Assembly (NCBI GenBank): GCA_030704615.1
Contig: CM060734.1
Location: 6,200,001 to 6,264,000 of the forward strand
Direction: 5' to 3'
DNA from: Takakia lepidozioides
Taxonomy: Eukaryota > Streptophyta > Takakiopsida > Takakiales > Takakiaceae
Length of the DNA stretch: 64,000 nucleotides
In this document: positions 47,651 to 60,409 of the stretch, in pieces
Layout: every line of letters starts with the position of its first letter
Position numbering within the stretch: the first letter of the stretch is position 1
Notes under the pieces: generated by a model
The model's input: only the letters and a program-made list of their open reading frames with translations
Told to the model about the DNA's origin: nothing
The model's database searches: none
Translations under genes and position numbers: made by a program

Positions 47651-48119
47651 CTTCCTACACAGCCTCACGCATGTTGCCTCTCGCCAAGGGGTGGCAGTGG
47701 ACCCCAACGTGTATGCAAGCTCTAGTCAAGTCCGGGAGCAAATGGATTACGTAATATTGCTTGGCTCTGCACATGGACATGCACGTCGGTGGTTCTTTGC
47801 AATGTGCACACTTGAAAGAACCCGCAGGAGCTTGGCTGGAGACAATCAATGGATGATGCGTTGTGCCAGTCCAAACCGTCTCGTTTATCCGCCCTCCTTT
47901 GGAGAGAAAGTGGAGCACATAGCACGCACGCAGCCCTCTCGCCATTACTTGGTGGGAAAACAATTCTTCTGTTCTCAAACAATCGCAAGGTGGGGTAGCA
48001 CAAACAAAGATGACGAAATTGCAATTCCTGCCGGTAAGCAAAAGAGAATTTGAAATCGCCAGCTCCAGCAAAGGGATTGTTGACGGCTTCAACAGGTCCT
48101 CCTAGCTGCTGGCAAACTT

Positions 48120-48706
48120 GGAAGTTTAAGTGAAAAGAGATATCATAGCTTCAACGATGAGCGCACTCCTTCAGGAGTATAAGTCTCTCCGATGGAGTCC
48201 ACCCACGTCCACTGGCAGCAGTTCCACCGCAACAGCATAGCAGTGCGCATTCTTCTGCATGGGTGCCCGTCGTAGCTGGGAAAATCGGAATCAAGGATGC
48301 GCAGGAGCCACGGACTCCTCAGACCAAGATCGTCACCCCGCTCGAAGGCGTACTAGCCTGGGAGATACTCAAAAGCGGACAATGTTTCCACATTTGAACC
48401 AGTATCTTCTGTGTAATCTGTGTACCAGATAACGATGTCTCCCGATGTGGCCGAATACATTGCATAATCGATGCCTCCATAAGGGCAGTCGTCTCGGTTC
48501 CGGAAGCACGACATCCTTGCAAAGGAGGACCTGAGGACGTCTTTGATGCCGATGACAATGACCTTGCGGACAGCAACGAAGCCCTTAGATTTTGGAAATG
48601 ATGCGAAGCGGAAGAGCAGTCCGGGCTCAAATAATGGAGCATCTGGGTCCCACGCACCCACCGACAGAGGTGTAATGTGTTCATGACGCCCATACCTCTT
48701 TCTCAT
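48120..48706 (-). pseudogene. Unknown protein family, reverse member of an inverted pair
   Basis: Reads RKRYGRHEHITPLSVGAWDP, VRKVIVIGIKDVLRSSFARM, CPYGGIDYAMYSATSGDIVI and ETLSAFEYLPG, a stop, then YAFERGDDLGLRSPWLLRIL. It aligns with the forward gene at 49018-49623 (PYHGHDYAMFKPESGDIIVW; HAMEYLEGYYRFERGEGEG). The in-frame stop and later loss of frame indicate decay. I do not recognise the family; no catalytic motif or membrane segment is evident. Confidence 0.5.
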
Positions 48707-49017
48707 CCACGGGGTATAGGTTGAGATATGCCACCGAAGTCCATCCCCGGATGGAAATTCGGCGCCGCATTTACATCAAAGGGGGGATGGACTTTGTCGT
48801 GTCGAGTGGCTATCGGCCCACCTGGCAGTCATTGCCCATAGTTTGCATGGCAGGGTAGGAAACTGAAACGGCTACATTCATGGAGCAGCCAATCTTCATC
48901 CGTCCAGGATCCTACAGGGGGGAAATTTAAATGTGCCCTGGAGTGTTTGTGAGGAAATGCAGCGTTAGCTTGAACTTTTTCTAGCCACCGCGCTGCTCCT
49001 CCTCCATCCGGAAGCTG

Positions 49018-49623
49018 TTGTCATTGAGCGTACTCCAGTACTCCGGTACTTTTCAAGGATGCCGTGCCACCGAACTCCAGCCGACTACCCTTATCATGGC
49101 CACGATTATGCTATGTTCAAACCAGAATCAGGAGACATCATTGTCTGGCTCTCTGTTTTCACAGACGCTGCTGGAATCAAGCAAGAGTCTTTGCACGCAA
49201 TGGAGTATCTGGAGGGCTATTACCGCTTTGAGCGAGGTGAGGGCGAGGGTCAATGCGGTCCGTGGGTCCTGAAAATTGTTGACCTCGATATATCAAGCCG
49301 GACAGATCATGCACGGCCTCGCTTTGGCGCTGGAACTGCTGCCAGTGGACCAGGGAGGACGGCACCGGGGAAAACTATATATGTGCAGATCACTCCGCTC
49401 TTCCAGTGTATGGAGACATTCGGCTGAGTTGCGAAGACGAATCGCACGGGCACATGAGGCCCACAGTGACCTTGTCAATGTATGATGGTGGTATCATTGA
49501 TGGACATGACATTGTCGTCGGCTCCAGCAAGGACAGCAGAACGACCGAATTGCAGTTTACCTCGAGGTGCCGTAGCAGTAATGAGCTTGTTTTGAGGGGT
49601 ATCGAAGTTCCGTCGACTTGGTG
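49018..49623 (+). pseudogene. Unknown protein family, forward member of an inverted pair
   Basis: Reads RMPCHRTPADYPYHGHDYAM, FKPESGDIIVWLSVFTDAAG, EYLEGYYRFERGEGEGQCGP and WVLKIVDLDISSRTDHAR. After a frame change near 49400 it continues YGDIRLSCEDESHGHMRPTV and LSMYDGGIIDGHDIVVGSSK, ending GIEVPSTW at 49623. It is homologous to, and divergently oriented from, 48120-48706, with a family-D dyad (48753) in between. Function unknown. Confidence 0.5.
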
Positions 49624-52600
49624 AAGCCCATGTAGAAGGAGGAAGGGCTTAGTTTTGTCTGCAGTTGGTAAATGTGAGACATCGTGTCCGATCAATAAAC
49701 CCATCGTACCTCACTTCTGTGTGATTGTGTTTCATTCTGTTGAATAACTGTCGGAATTGGCCCACTGTTTACAATTTGATGTCTCATTTCTACAATTTGT
49801 CTGTCCGGATGAATATACCAGAGTAACCGGTATGAGAGTCATGTGTCAAGAATATACCAGAGTAACGCCATGTCGGACATTGAAATGTGGCACCGCATTT
49901 CAGTGTCGGACAATGGAATGCGGTGCATCATTTCCGTCCAGGTACACGAAATACCAACACGGGTCTATAAATTGGACAGACAACGAGGTTGGCATTGCAA
50001 ATGCGACGACGCATTTCCAGCTTGGCAATGGAAACTTCTTTTTGGACAAGGGAATGCGGTGCCGCATTTCCGTCCAACACTTCGAAAAGTGTGACATTTC
50101 CGACCAGCGCGATGGAATGCGTTACCGCATTTCCGTGAGAGGGTCTGCAAATGGACAAATTGCGATGTCCGTTCTGGAAATGCGGCGCCGCATTTCCATG
50201 TCCGTCATCGACTTTTTTTTGACAATGGAATGCGGTGCCAATTTTTGTTGATGGGCCTGCAGTTCGAACAACGACCATCCCCAATATGGAAATGCGGCAC
50301 CGCATTTCCAATTCCGCCATCTCGACCTCCTTGTTCGACCTCTATAAGCGTGGTGGCATCCATGCAATGAGCGGGAGAGGCCAAAACTGGCGTGTGGAGA
50401 AAGGAAATTTTGGAAATGCGGCACCGCATTTCCAATCGGCCGATTACTTTTTACTATGCCAACATTGAAATGGAAAATTTAGTCCCTCCCCTGTTTTGGA
50501 AATGCGGTGCCCCATTTCTGATTTTGGGAGCGTCGTGGTTTGGGCGATTGTGTGGCTGGAATGCACACTGGAGAGGGGTCATGAATGTCGGGGAGAATTT
50601 CCTTTATATACTCTGGAAGAGAATTTACATTTACAGAGACTTCATTAAAATTCTATTAATCTTGAAAATCATCCGAATCCTCATCCTGTTCTAGACTGTC
50701 CTGCTCCGCCTCCACCCCCTCATTGCCTTTCTCATCTCCAGCGGACTGCTCGTCGGCCAGGCTTTCGAAAATCCCATCTTCCCCTTGCGGAACTGTCCAT
50801 CTCACCTCCATTGGGTCGTCTTCCTCCCTGTCTGCGTCGCTCTCATCCGCTGAATCACTTATGTACTTTCGTACCCGTCTACCTGTCTGAGCTGCTGCCA
50901 ACTCTTTCCTTATCCTTCTGTCCTCCCTAGCCCTCTCCAAAATCTGCTCTACTTTACTGGGATTCTCACTTCTTCTAATCGCTGTATTTGCGAGTTTAAC
51001 TGCATAACTAGGAAGGGAGTAGTCCCTCACCGGGCTCGTCATGAAGTCGGCCCTCGCAAAGAACGGGACATTCTTCCTGGCAGGAAGTGTAGGCCCTACA
51101 TGTTTCGACCCGGACCCTGCAATCCTGCACATGACAATCATCAACAAGACTAATGAGAACCACAGTCCGGAAATTCGTTTGACAAAAATGACCCAGAAGG
51201 CTTTGCAAACTTACAATGTTTGCACTCACTCGTATTCCGGGTTCTCCTCCGCATCAATGTCCACTGTGTCTTCCTCGGACTCCGACGAATCCGAGGAGAC
51301 TTCCGCTCTGTTGGGAGCCTTAACATTCCGTTGCAGCCCTTCCAGATGGGATCCCCACACGGATGAATCCTCCTTGTAGGCAAAGAGGTGCCGGTCGGAA
51401 AACCGCCCAGCCCACATTGAGGCACCTGTTACAATGCCATCCACACATTACAACATGGCGCTTCAGATGTTGCGAACTACATCCTAACGAGAATTTGCAG
51501 AACAGCATAGATCAAGATTCTGCATACCTGTCCCACAGATGAGGTCGAGCACTGTGCCCTCCACGTCTGTGCATGTCTCCATAATTGTCTGAATGAAGGC
51601 AGGGCTTCGAGTCCGTGAGTACCGCAGGGGTTCCGTTGAAGTGAGGCTATGAGGGAGAAGTTCCTTGGGAACGTTGTTGAACAGAACGTCGTAATCGAGG
51701 GGGTCGCAGTTCGGGTCAACCTTTCCTCCCTCCTTCCGGAAAGCAAAGGTGGAGTTCTCCTTCACAAAGCAGTATGCATCGAACTGCTTCGTCTGCATAC
51801 ACAGGGGGGAACGATTAGAAACCGAATGCGGCACCGCATTTGAAAACACCCAAGCAAATGAATGGACGAGTGCCAGTGTCGTAATCACCTTCTTCCCTTC
51901 CAACCGAAGGCCCAGTGTGTTGATGCACGTCCACTTCTTTTTCAGAATCGGGACGGCGCTCTTGCGGGTCCACTTCGCAATTCCTGTCTGAGTGTTTTTT
52001 CCTCTGCTCGCCAGGACAACCACAAGCCTCTGTCGTCCAACACCATGCGGACAAGCCCGAATCCTTTCTTCCAAAAGTCCTCCGAGTACCTGTTCCAAGA
52101 TGGCAAAGCTTGCAGTCCTTCCACAGGCTCTCCGTCCGAAATATCCAAGATGATCATATCGCAAGACCACTTGGTGGCATTTCCGCCCCTCCTACAATCC
52201 TTGTCTGCACACACCCTCTCAAAGAACGAGACCATATTCTGAAATCCTGGGGTGTCGGAAGGCTCTTCGGCAGTCGCCTTCTTCAGTGCTCTGCCCTTCA
52301 GACCCTCCATGGTCTTCATGTATGCCAACTTGGCTGCCCGTCCATCCAAAGCCGCCAAGAAACTCTCATTTACACACTGGAGTACTGTTTCGGGAGCCAC
52401 TTTCGGCCTCTTCATTTCCACCGGCTCGAAAGGGTGCCCCCCTGGGGGGTTGAAGAGTGCCTTCTTTGCCGAGCCAATTCTTGTGCCTCTCGTGACAACG
52501 GTGGGCACAGGGGAGGCAGCCTGCGTTTGGGGGGGTGGGCTGGTTGCAAAGTCTCCATCGGAGTCCTCTTCCTCATCCTCTTCCTGAACAGGCTGTTTCT

Positions 52601-54161
52601 GCTTCTTCGTTTTGGCGGGTGTCACAACAGCTGCTCCTTGCTGGCGAGTCCTCTTCTTCGACCCCTTTTGTTGGGCCTGCACAGCTGCATCCACCGTCTT
52701 TTGTGCCATCTCAGCTGCCTTTCTGGATTCTTCTAGAGCAGCAGATTCCTTTGCCGACTTTGGCCCAGCAGGGACACGTCTTTCCTTTCTCTTCTCTTCT
52801 GCCAAGGCGTGCAGATCTTTCTCAGACTCGTCAACAATACCGCCAGACATATCCAGGTACCAGGGGCATCCAACGAGATGCGCGGGATGCCATTGTTTCT
52901 GCATCTCGGGTGTGTAGACACAGCTTGGGCCCGCCACGGTCCAAGCCATGAAGAACGGGGGCTCTTGAGCCAGGGCCCCTGTCTGAAGGAGCACGTATTT
53001 CATATACCTGCAAGGCAGTCAGCATGCGTGAGCATAAGATTGGACGAACCTACTCGCAGAGTGCCACCAAAAACATAAAATGCGAATGCGGTGCCGCATT
53101 TCCAAGAAAAACCTCGTAACCAGGCTTCGCATACAAGGGCAGCTGTGCTTCACCTGTAAACAATTCGCATTGCAGCTTTCCCCGCTCCCTCCTGATGTGT
53201 AAACTCCACGCTCCTTCTTGTTGTCTGTAGCTCTCTGGCGAAGAGGTTGTCCTTGTACGCACATCTGAAACGTGTCACGTAGTCTTCCAATGTCTGTGTT
53301 CCATCCCATTTGACGTACAAGCCGAATGAATTTGTGTGCATTACGACTTGCTCCTTCGCATTCGACATTACCTACGATTCCCAAATGCATTGTCACGTAG
53401 CAGTTCAGGGAATTCATTTCAGAAAAGCAAATCTGGGGAAGTACCTTGAATTACCTGGAACCACCAAGTCATGCGGTTGAGCCACACATCCACTGCAGGG
53501 TCGGAAACTTCGAGTGGAAAAGACCACATTGTCCTTATGCTCTCGGATGCATTCCAGATCGACAGCCACCGTGTCTGCCATTTCCGATCCAATGTCAGGA
53601 GATGGAAGAGAGTGGCTATTGCTAGGAAGGAACTTCAGTGCATTGAAACCTCACCTTCTCTTTCGCCTCAACACATGCCGTTGAGAGGTGATGCAGTTTC
53701 TCCAATTGCATGGTCGGCTGCATGGCCCGAGAATAGTGTTTTGCAATCTCGGGGATGAAGTCCTTTCCAAGTGCCGGATCTGCAATTGCCACCAGCTTCA
53801 CAAGCTTTGACTTGTATTTGGTTCTGGACTTGACACCGGCTTCCTTCAAGTGCTCAGTCAATGACTGCAACGTTTTCACCTGCCCCTCACTTTCCATGAA
53901 GAAGCGTTTGGCATGGGCCAAATCCAGTTTGATGTTTGACTGCCAACAAAAACATGCAGAAGCGTTACATTCGATTCATGTGGAAAGATTACTGGAAATT
54001 GGGGAAGGATGAGCAGAGGGAAATTGGAGGACGACTTACTTCGTATATCACCTCCACCATTCCATCCATAGTGAGACGATACCATGTCCGGTCTATTTTT
54101 GCAACGGCATTCTGAATGAGCTCGGGCTCCAGCATTTCCGCAAACATCTGCGGATCAGTGA

Positions 54162-54885
54162 TGTCGCGGCCCTTTGCCTTGAGGGCAGGGGGTCGGGACA
54201 CATGAGGGGCTGCCCCTGTGGTGGGGGCAGCGGCGGCGATAGGTATGGGGGGCTGAAGCACCCTTGAGTGCCCAAGGCACTCAAGGAGGCGGAGGCGCTC
54301 ACTAGGTGGAGCCCCGCACACCGGGTTGCGGTGGAGGTGGCTCCACAAGGGGTGGTGGTAGCTTAGTGGGACTTAGTGGGAGTGGCATAGGACTCACCAT
54401 GGGGTGGAGACCTCGAGGTGGGAGTCGTGGGGAGTCTTGGGACTCATCACGGTCCATTGGGGCCGCGGTGAGTGGGCCAAGACTCACCGCGACTCACCAC
54501 CGGGAGTCGAGGGTTTTCGTGGTGGTTCGCCATAAAATGGCATGGCTGGTTATGAAACCCCCGCGGACAGCTACAGAAGTATATATAGGGAGTAGTAACC
54601 CCGAGAACGGTGCAAGCCCGTTGGTGACCAAAAACTAGTGAGTAAGCGAGCGAGCCGGAAAGCGACCAAAGAGTGGGGAGCTGTTCCGGACTGCCATCTA
54701 CCAAAGGGAATTCTCCTAGTCCCAAATAGGTGGAGGGTTTAGAGGGAAGCGGAAGGGGACCGTTATGTCCCGGTGAGCAGCCGAAACTCCAAGTTGGCCC
54801 GGCGGCCAGGTTGGGAGTCAGGCGCGCGCATCAAAGCGAGTAACTATGACTTGAAGGGGAGTTTACCGAATCGAGGTGTGCGACA
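54162..54885 (+). repeat. 5' LTR of the chromovirus
   Basis: TGTCGCGG...GTGTGCGACA, 724 bp. A TATATATA run at about 54580 followed by GGGAGTAG marks the likely promoter, about 300 bp before the LTR end. A methionine codon at 54773 is in frame with gag-pol, but translation more likely begins after the primer site. Confidence 0.96.
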
Positions 54886-54887
54886 TT

Positions 54888-54899
54888 TGGTATCAGAGC
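54888..54899 (+). promoter_or_regulatory. Chromovirus primer-binding site
   Basis: TGGTATCAGAGC, two bases after the 5' LTR, is the standard plant initiator-methionine tRNA primer site for minus-strand synthesis. Confidence 0.93.
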
Positions 54900-54940
54900 T
54901 TAGAGTTCAGTACGCGATCGTCCTTGGGATTGGCCTCATC

Positions 54941-57900
54941 ATGGGGTCGGGCAAGCCGAAGCGAAAGCGGAACGGCCCAAAAGATGATGACCCCGGTGAG
55001 CCCGATGGGGGCGACGTGTCACCGAGGCGGCCGTTTGAGGAAGCGATTAATGTTTCCGAAAACGAGGCCGCTCAGGAGCGGGAGGAATCCGAGGAGTCGG
55101 AGCCCGAGGAATCTTTGAGAGCTCCGACAAACCAAGAGATGCCTCCCATGCCGGCAGCCTTTTGGGAAGGGTTGTTGGCGCAGTTTGGCGGGACGTTGAA
55201 AGACGTGTTGAAGGCGGCTAATGCCACTTCCACCAAGGCAAAGTTTAAGGTGAAGCCTAAGGAACCCGGCACCTTCGAGGGCGTTCGAAACCGGAAGGCA
55301 CTCAACACCTGGCTCCTGGAGCTAGAGCAGTACTTCCGGGCGGCCAAGTTGAGTGACGAGGATCGGGTGGAAGTGGCTCCCACCTATTTGAGGGGCTATG
55401 CTCAACAATGGTGGCAGAAACGCCTTCACGACCGAGGCCCAAGCCCGGAAACCTTGAACTGGAGTGAGTTCAAGGAATTGATGAAGAGACAGTTTGTGCC
55501 CCTCAACGCATCCTGGCTTGCCCGGGACAAGATGAGGAATTTGAAGCAAACAGATGACATTCGGGGGTATGTCCAGGCTTTCAATGTGCTGTTGCTCGAA
55601 GTCGCGGACATGGCAGAACCAGAAATGGTCTTCAACTTTGTGGCGGGACTGGCCCCATGGGCTAGGCGGAAGTTGGAGGAGAAGCCACCCAAGACTTTGA
55701 ACGAGGCAATTGAGAGAGCTGAATGTTTCTCGGATGTCCCTAGGGGTGAGAGACAAGGCCGTACGGAGCTGAACCACAAGAAGACCCGGCGGGAAGGTGA
55801 CTCCTCCCGACCGGAAAAGAAGTGGGATAGGCCACGCGGCGAAAATGGCACGTGGAAATCGAAGGGAGGTCCCTCACACGTCAAGGCGGCACCCGGTGCT
55901 TCGAAAGGAAAAGCGGGTGGAGCGACTTATGGCGGACAGAAGGCGACCTTTGATGGAGTGTGTTTCAATTGCGGGGAGCCCGGGCACATGGCCAAGAAGT
56001 GCACGAAGCCCCGGCAATTGAACATGACTCGGGCGACCACGGAGCTGTCGGAAGATACCATCAGTCGCTTGGTGGAAGCGGTGGTCGCCAGGACTTGCAA
56101 GGTAGGCAAATTTTCTTGTGAGTTGTATCAGGAAACTGGCGCCTTACGAAAAGGGAGTCAGTTATTGTTCGTGGATGGGATAATATCCGGAACTAATGTG
56201 TCGTTGTTGGTGGACACAGGAGCGTCGCACTCCTTCATGACGCCGGCGGCGGCGCGAAAGTTGGGACTCCCGACAAGTGACGTGGGGGCCTCTATTGAGG
56301 TGCGCTCTGCCAAAGGAGAACCTCAGTTGGCGACAAGGTTGGCGTTTGATGTTCCTCTTCAACTGGGGAGTTGGGAGGGACGTGAGAACTTCACTATCTG
56401 CGAGATCGATGGAGTGGATCTCATTTTGGGAATGACCTTTTTGAGCAAATCCGGAGCGGTCATAGATGGCCGCAAGAGAGTAGTCACGCTGCCATGTGGG
56501 AATGGTGGCGAGGTTTTACGAGTGTCGGAAACGCCCAAATCCGTGGGAGGGCGAATAAACCTTCTATCAGCAAAGGAGTGGGCCGTGGAGGAGACACACG
56601 AGTCCCAGTTTTTGCTTTACATTAGAGAAGTGAAAGGAGAAGGCGATGGGGAGCCGAGCCCAGATTGGATCAAGGGGATTTTGGAGAAATACCAGGATGT
56701 GATGCCAGAGGATTTACCAAGCGGCTTGCCACCGCGAAGAGGAGTTGACCACAAAATTGAGGTGATACCGGGATCGGAACCGCCTGCCAAGGCGCCCTAC
56801 CGGTTGAGCCACAAAGAGTTGGTCGAGCTGAAGACTCAGCTCAAAGATCTAATGTCAAAGGGGTACATCCGGCCGAGTAAGTCACCTTACGGAGCCCCGG
56901 TGCTATTTGCAGACAAGAAGGATGGGACGCTGCGGATGTGTGTCGATTACAGGGCTCTGAATAAGGTGACTATCAAAAACCGGTACCCTTTGCCAAGGAT
57001 CGACGACCTCTTCGATCGGTTGGCAGGAGCGAAGTATTTCAGCCGGATCGACTTGCGCTCCGGCTATCACCAAATTCGGGTGGCGGAAGGAGATGAGGAG
57101 AAGACCGCGTGCAGGACAAGGTATGATTCATATGAGTTCTTGGTGATGCCTTTTGGGCTCACCAATGCACCAGCGACATTTAGCACGCTGATGAACAGCC
57201 TTTTCCAGGAGTGGTTGGATGACTTTGTGATCGTGTACATCGACGACATCTTGGTGTACTCGAAAACAAAGGAGGAGCACCTGGAGCACCTCAAAAGGGT
57301 GTTCCAAAAATTGCGAGAAGGGAAGCTGTATGCCAAAGCTTCAAAGTGCGAATTCGGGGTCACAAAAGTGGAGTTCTTGGGGCACGTGATTACACAGGAT
57401 GGGATCAAAATGGATGACAGAAAGGTGAGGGCGATCTTGGACTGGGAGCCTCCGACTTCGGTCCCGGGAGTGCGATCCTTCCTAGGACTCGCCTCCTATT
57501 ACCGGAAGTATGTGAGAAATTTTGCCAAGATCGCGGGGCCGCTGTCGGACCTTCTGTGTAAATCCAAAGTCTGGGTATGGAACACATTTTGTGGCCAAGC
57601 TTTTGCTGAATTGAAGCAGCGGATGACGGAAGCTCCAGTCTTAAAAATCCCGGAGTTCGATCGTCCGTTTGAGATTCATACAGATGCATCGGACTTCGCA
57701 ATTGGGGGTGTACTTATGCAAGATGGACGTCCAGTGGCTTACGAAAGTAAGAAACTGAATGAAGTGGAGCGACGGTGGCCGACGCACGAAAAAGAGATGA
57801 AGGCGGTGGTACATTGCCTTGAACTCTGGCGCCACTATGTTGGTTCCAACCCAGTGAAGGTGTTCACGGACAATGTCACGGTGAAGTATTTTGCCACGCA

Positions 57901-59503
57901 GCCCAAGTTGTCCCCAAAACAACTTAGGTGGCAAGATACTTTGGCAGTGTTCGACGTGGATATCCAGTACAAACCGGGACGGGACAATGTGGTGGCCGAT
58001 GCTTTAAGTAGAAAGCAGCAGCTCTTGTTGGTGTACAAGGGCGAGACGGCGCTCCAAAGGAAGATCCGGAAGGCTTGCCGGAAGGATGAGCTGGCAAAGT
58101 GCGTGATGCAGAACTTGAGAATGGGGGTTAAATCGCAGTTCCACTTGCAAAACGGACTGCTCCGGTATAAGCAAAAACGTCTCTATGTGCCAAAGGGAGG
58201 GATCAGGGATAGTCTCTTGAGAGAATGCCATGATAGCCCGCTTGCGGGCCACGGTGGAGCCAAGCGCACTGCGGCACTCTTGAAGAAAGAGTATTTCTGG
58301 CCCAAACTGAGGGAGGAGGCAGAGGAGTATGTAAAGACATGCACCACATGCCAACAAAACCGGAGCGAGTATAAAAAGCAAGCGGGGCTGTTACAACCCT
58401 TGCCGATTCCAGAGGGGACTTGGGAAAGCGTCTCGATGGATTTCATGACTGCTATGCCGCTGTCAAAAGGATTCGATGCAATCATGGTGGTGGTAGATAG
58501 GTTCAGTAAAATGGCCCATTTCATCCCCACCAAGGAGACGGCAACTGCGCAGGAGACAGGGCGACTTTACTTCGCCCACGTCTTAAAGCATCATGGAGTC
58601 CCGAAGGATATTGTCTCGGACCGCGACCCAAAGTTTACGAGTAAATTCTGGAGAGCACTTTGGAAGAAGATGGGGACGAGGCTGAAGATGAGCACCGCCT
58701 TCCGACCTACGACGGACGGCCAAACGGAAAGAGTGAATTCCGTAGTGAAGCAATTCTTGCGGAATTACGTGTCGGCAGACCAATCAGACTGGATGGAACA
58801 CTTAGACGCGGCAGAGTTCTGTTATAATAACACAGAACACTCCGCGACGGGAGTTTCCCCTTTTGTGTTGGTCTATGGAAAAGCACCTCTGGTGCCGACA
58901 AGTTGGGCCGCCCAGGACGTTGAGGAACCGGCAGTAGCGGCGGTACTGGAAGAACGCGAGCGTTTGTTGAAGCTCGCAAAGTACAACATTGCCAAAGCTA
59001 GGAAACGGTATGAAAGGCAGGCGAATCGGAAGCGGAGGGAAGTGAAGTTTGAGGCAGGCACAGAGGTCTGGTTGAACATCAAGAATTTTCGACTACCTCC
59101 GGAAATGAGTCCGAAGTTCGTACCTCCGTATGCGGGTCCCTTTCGCATTCGGAGGGTTATGAATGAGGATGTGTATGAATTGGAGCTGCCAGCAAACAGC
59201 AAGGTGCACCCAGTATTCCATGTCTCCCTTTTGAAGCCTTACTTCAAAGATGAAGCACGTCCGAATCGGCAGCAAGTGTTGCGTCCGCCACCTATGCTGT
59301 TGGATCATGAAAATGAACCCGAGTACGAGGTGGAGGCAATACTTAAGTCGAGGAGGTTCAAGAACCGAGAAACGGAGTATCTCGTCAAATGGAAGGGCTA
59401 TCATCTTGTGGAGGCATCTTGGGTGCGTGCCTCAGAAATGGGAAACGCATCCGAGGCAGTTGCAGCGTTCGAAGGGCGACCTCAAAAGCGGAAGAAGCGT
59501 TGA
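54941..59503 (+). CDS. Chromovirus gag-pol polyprotein (intact)
   Basis: A single frame of 1,520 codons from ATG 54941. Order: acidic N-terminus; gag capsid ([20 protein letters not shown]); zinc knuckle [14 protein letters not shown] (residues about 341-354); protease LVDTGAS (D425); RT with [11 protein letters not shown] and YIDD (766-769); RNase H HTDASD (D915); integrase H2C2 zinc region (from H1097) and catalytic D1167, D1227, E1263 with the exact D-x59-D-x35-E spacing; IN C-terminal tail ([20 protein letters not shown]); chromodomain [13 protein letters not shown] to VKWKGY (about 1461-1501). The chromodomain places it among chromoviruses, whose integrases target marked chromatin. There is no stop or frameshift between gag and pol. 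It is probably active or recently so. Confidence 0.97.
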   Translation: MGSGKPKRKRNGPKDDDPGEPDGGDVSPRRPFEEAINVSENEAAQEREESEESEPEESLRAPTNQEMPPMPAAFWEGLLAQFGGTLKDVLKAANATSTKAKFKVKPKEPGTFEGVRNRKALNTWLLELEQYFRAAKLSDEDRVEVAPTYLRGYAQQWWQKRLHDRGPSPETLNWSEFKELMKRQFVPLNASWLARDKMRNLKQTDDIRGYVQAFNVLLLEVADMAEPEMVFNFVAGLAPWARRKLEEKPPKTLNEAIERAECFSDVPRGERQGRTELNHKKTRREGDSSRPEKKWDRPRGENGTWKSKGGPSHVKAAPGASKGKAGGATYGGQKATFDGVCFNCGEPGHMAKKCTKPRQLNMTRATTELSEDTISRLVEAVVARTCKVGKFSCELYQETGALRKGSQLLFVDGIISGTNVSLLVDTGASHSFMTPAAARKLGLPTSDVGASIEVRSAKGEPQLATRLAFDVPLQLGSWEGRENFTICEIDGVDLILGMTFLSKSGAVIDGRKRVVTLPCGNGGEVLRVSETPKSVGGRINLLSAKEWAVEETHESQFLLYIREVKGEGDGEPSPDWIKGILEKYQDVMPEDLPSGLPPRRGVDHKIEVIPGSEPPAKAPYRLSHKELVELKTQLKDLMSKGYIRPSKSPYGAPVLFADKKDGTLRMCVDYRALNKVTIKNRYPLPRIDDLFDRLAGAKYFSRIDLRSGYHQIRVAEGDEEKTACRTRYDSYEFLVMPFGLTNAPATFSTLMNSLFQEWLDDFVIVYIDDILVYSKTKEEHLEHLKRVFQKLREGKLYAKASKCEFGVTKVEFLGHVITQDGIKMDDRKVRAILDWEPPTSVPGVRSFLGLASYYRKYVRNFAKIAGPLSDLLCKSKVWVWNTFCGQAFAELKQRMTEAPVLKIPEFDRPFEIHTDASDFAIGGVLMQDGRPVAYESKKLNEVERRWPTHEKEMKAVVHCLELWRHYVGSNPVKVFTDNVTVKYFATQPKLSPKQLRWQDTLAVFDVDIQYKPGRDNVVADALSRKQQLLLVYKGETALQRKIRKACRKDELAKCVMQNLRMGVKSQFHLQNGLLRYKQKRLYVPKGGIRDSLLRECHDSPLAGHGGAKRTAALLKKEYFWPKLREEAEEYVKTCTTCQQNRSEYKKQAGLLQPLPIPEGTWESVSMDFMTAMPLSKGFDAIMVVVDRFSKMAHFIPTKETATAQETGRLYFAHVLKHHGVPKDIVSDRDPKFTSKFWRALWKKMGTRLKMSTAFRPTTDGQTERVNSVVKQFLRNYVSADQSDWMEHLDAAEFCYNNTEHSATGVSPFVLVYGKAPLVPTSWAAQDVEEPAVAAVLEERERLLKLAKYNIAKARKRYERQANRKRREVKFEAGTEVWLNIKNFRLPPEMSPKFVPPYAGPFRIRRVMNEDVYELELPANSKVHPVFHVSLLKPYFKDEARPNRQQVLRPPPMLLDHENEPEYEVEAILKSRRFKNRETEYLVKWKGYHLVEASWVRASEMGNASEAVAAFEGRPQKRKKR

Positions 59504-60409
59504 TGGGGACATCAACCTTGGAGCGTGGGGGAGGAAATGCATGCTTAGCCCGGTTTAGCTAGCTCAGGAATCCGATTGCAAAAACTTGTATTGTACAAAA
59601 ATTTGTGATAAAGGAAATGGGTTCCAAATATTGTGCGTCCTATTGTGTTTGGAATGGTGATGCATGGTGTGGTTGGCTGGTGTGTAGAATGCATGCTAGC
59701 TTACAAAAGTGGGAGAGGTAAATTGGGTTAATCGTGTGTTTGCGCAGTGCCGAAATCGGGTGACTCCCATCCAAGGGGCAAGGAAACTTGCGCCTTATTT
59801 GGGAGTTCAAGTGCTAGTGCGCACCTGGCGCGTGCGCGTACTATAACTGCGCTACCGAGGGGGTTGCCTTGTAGTGCGGGCTAACGCGGAAGCTACGTGC
59901 TTCCGTTCACGTACTATAATCGTGTAGCCTCGGGACGAAGTCGTAGTGCGGCTTCGGCGTGTTCCCGTACCTCAGGCCAGCATTCCAAGGCGGACCCAAT
60001 TGTAGTGATTGGGGCGCACGGTTGGTTCAAGGTTATCTTCCTAGTCAAAGAGGGTTTCAGGTGAACCCTTGCTCAAGGTGATGCCAAAAGCGGCATCATG
60101 AGCGATCGCAAGCAATGTTGTTGCAGTAAGGCGATTCGATCCTCGGGGAGGATCGTTCCTTGGCCTTGAAGTAGGCCAAGAAGAGTGCACTGGGAGGAGC
60201 TGGAGAGGCTCCACCCTTGGCCGGGACTTGGAGGAAGTCGGCCGAACTAGCTAGTGGAGAGTGGAGTCAAGTGTGGGGTTTGGTTCTTTGCCATGGGACG
60301 CCATGGTACGGAAACAAACTCCTTGATGTGGGACGCCACAACTTGGATGTTCGTTTCTACAAAATGGACAAGTCGATGAGGACATCGACTCCCTGTTGGT
60401 AGGGGTGTG
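59504..60409 (+). other. Chromovirus 3' untranslated region and polypurine tract
   Basis: About 900 bp without coding between the gag-pol stop and the 3' LTR. Contains GTACTATAA(C/T)-type repeats near 59838 and 59922. The last bases before the LTR, GGTAGGGGTGTG, are the likely plus-strand primer. Confidence 0.7.

Larger units (their letters stand above)
44890..53103. repeat. Dyad family D, dispersed copies (14)
   Basis: Type AAATGCGGTGCCGCATTT within GGAAAT...ATTTCC arms. Starts: 44890, 48753, 49881, 49915, 49999, 50051, 50114, 50176, 50227, 50288, 50412, 50498, 51824 and 53084 (a fifteenth, at 61268, is in the chromovirus-bearing intron). Centres are TG, CG, CA or TA. The dense group 49881-50519 lies just beyond the 3' end of methyltransferase-like copy C; 51824 and 53084 are inside two of its introns. 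Confidence 0.9.

Noticed and set aside
54773-54940. Earlier in-frame methionine inside the 5' LTR as gag start
   Set aside because: It would place coding upstream of the primer site and inside the LTR; ATG 54941 follows the primer site and starts a typical gag leader.
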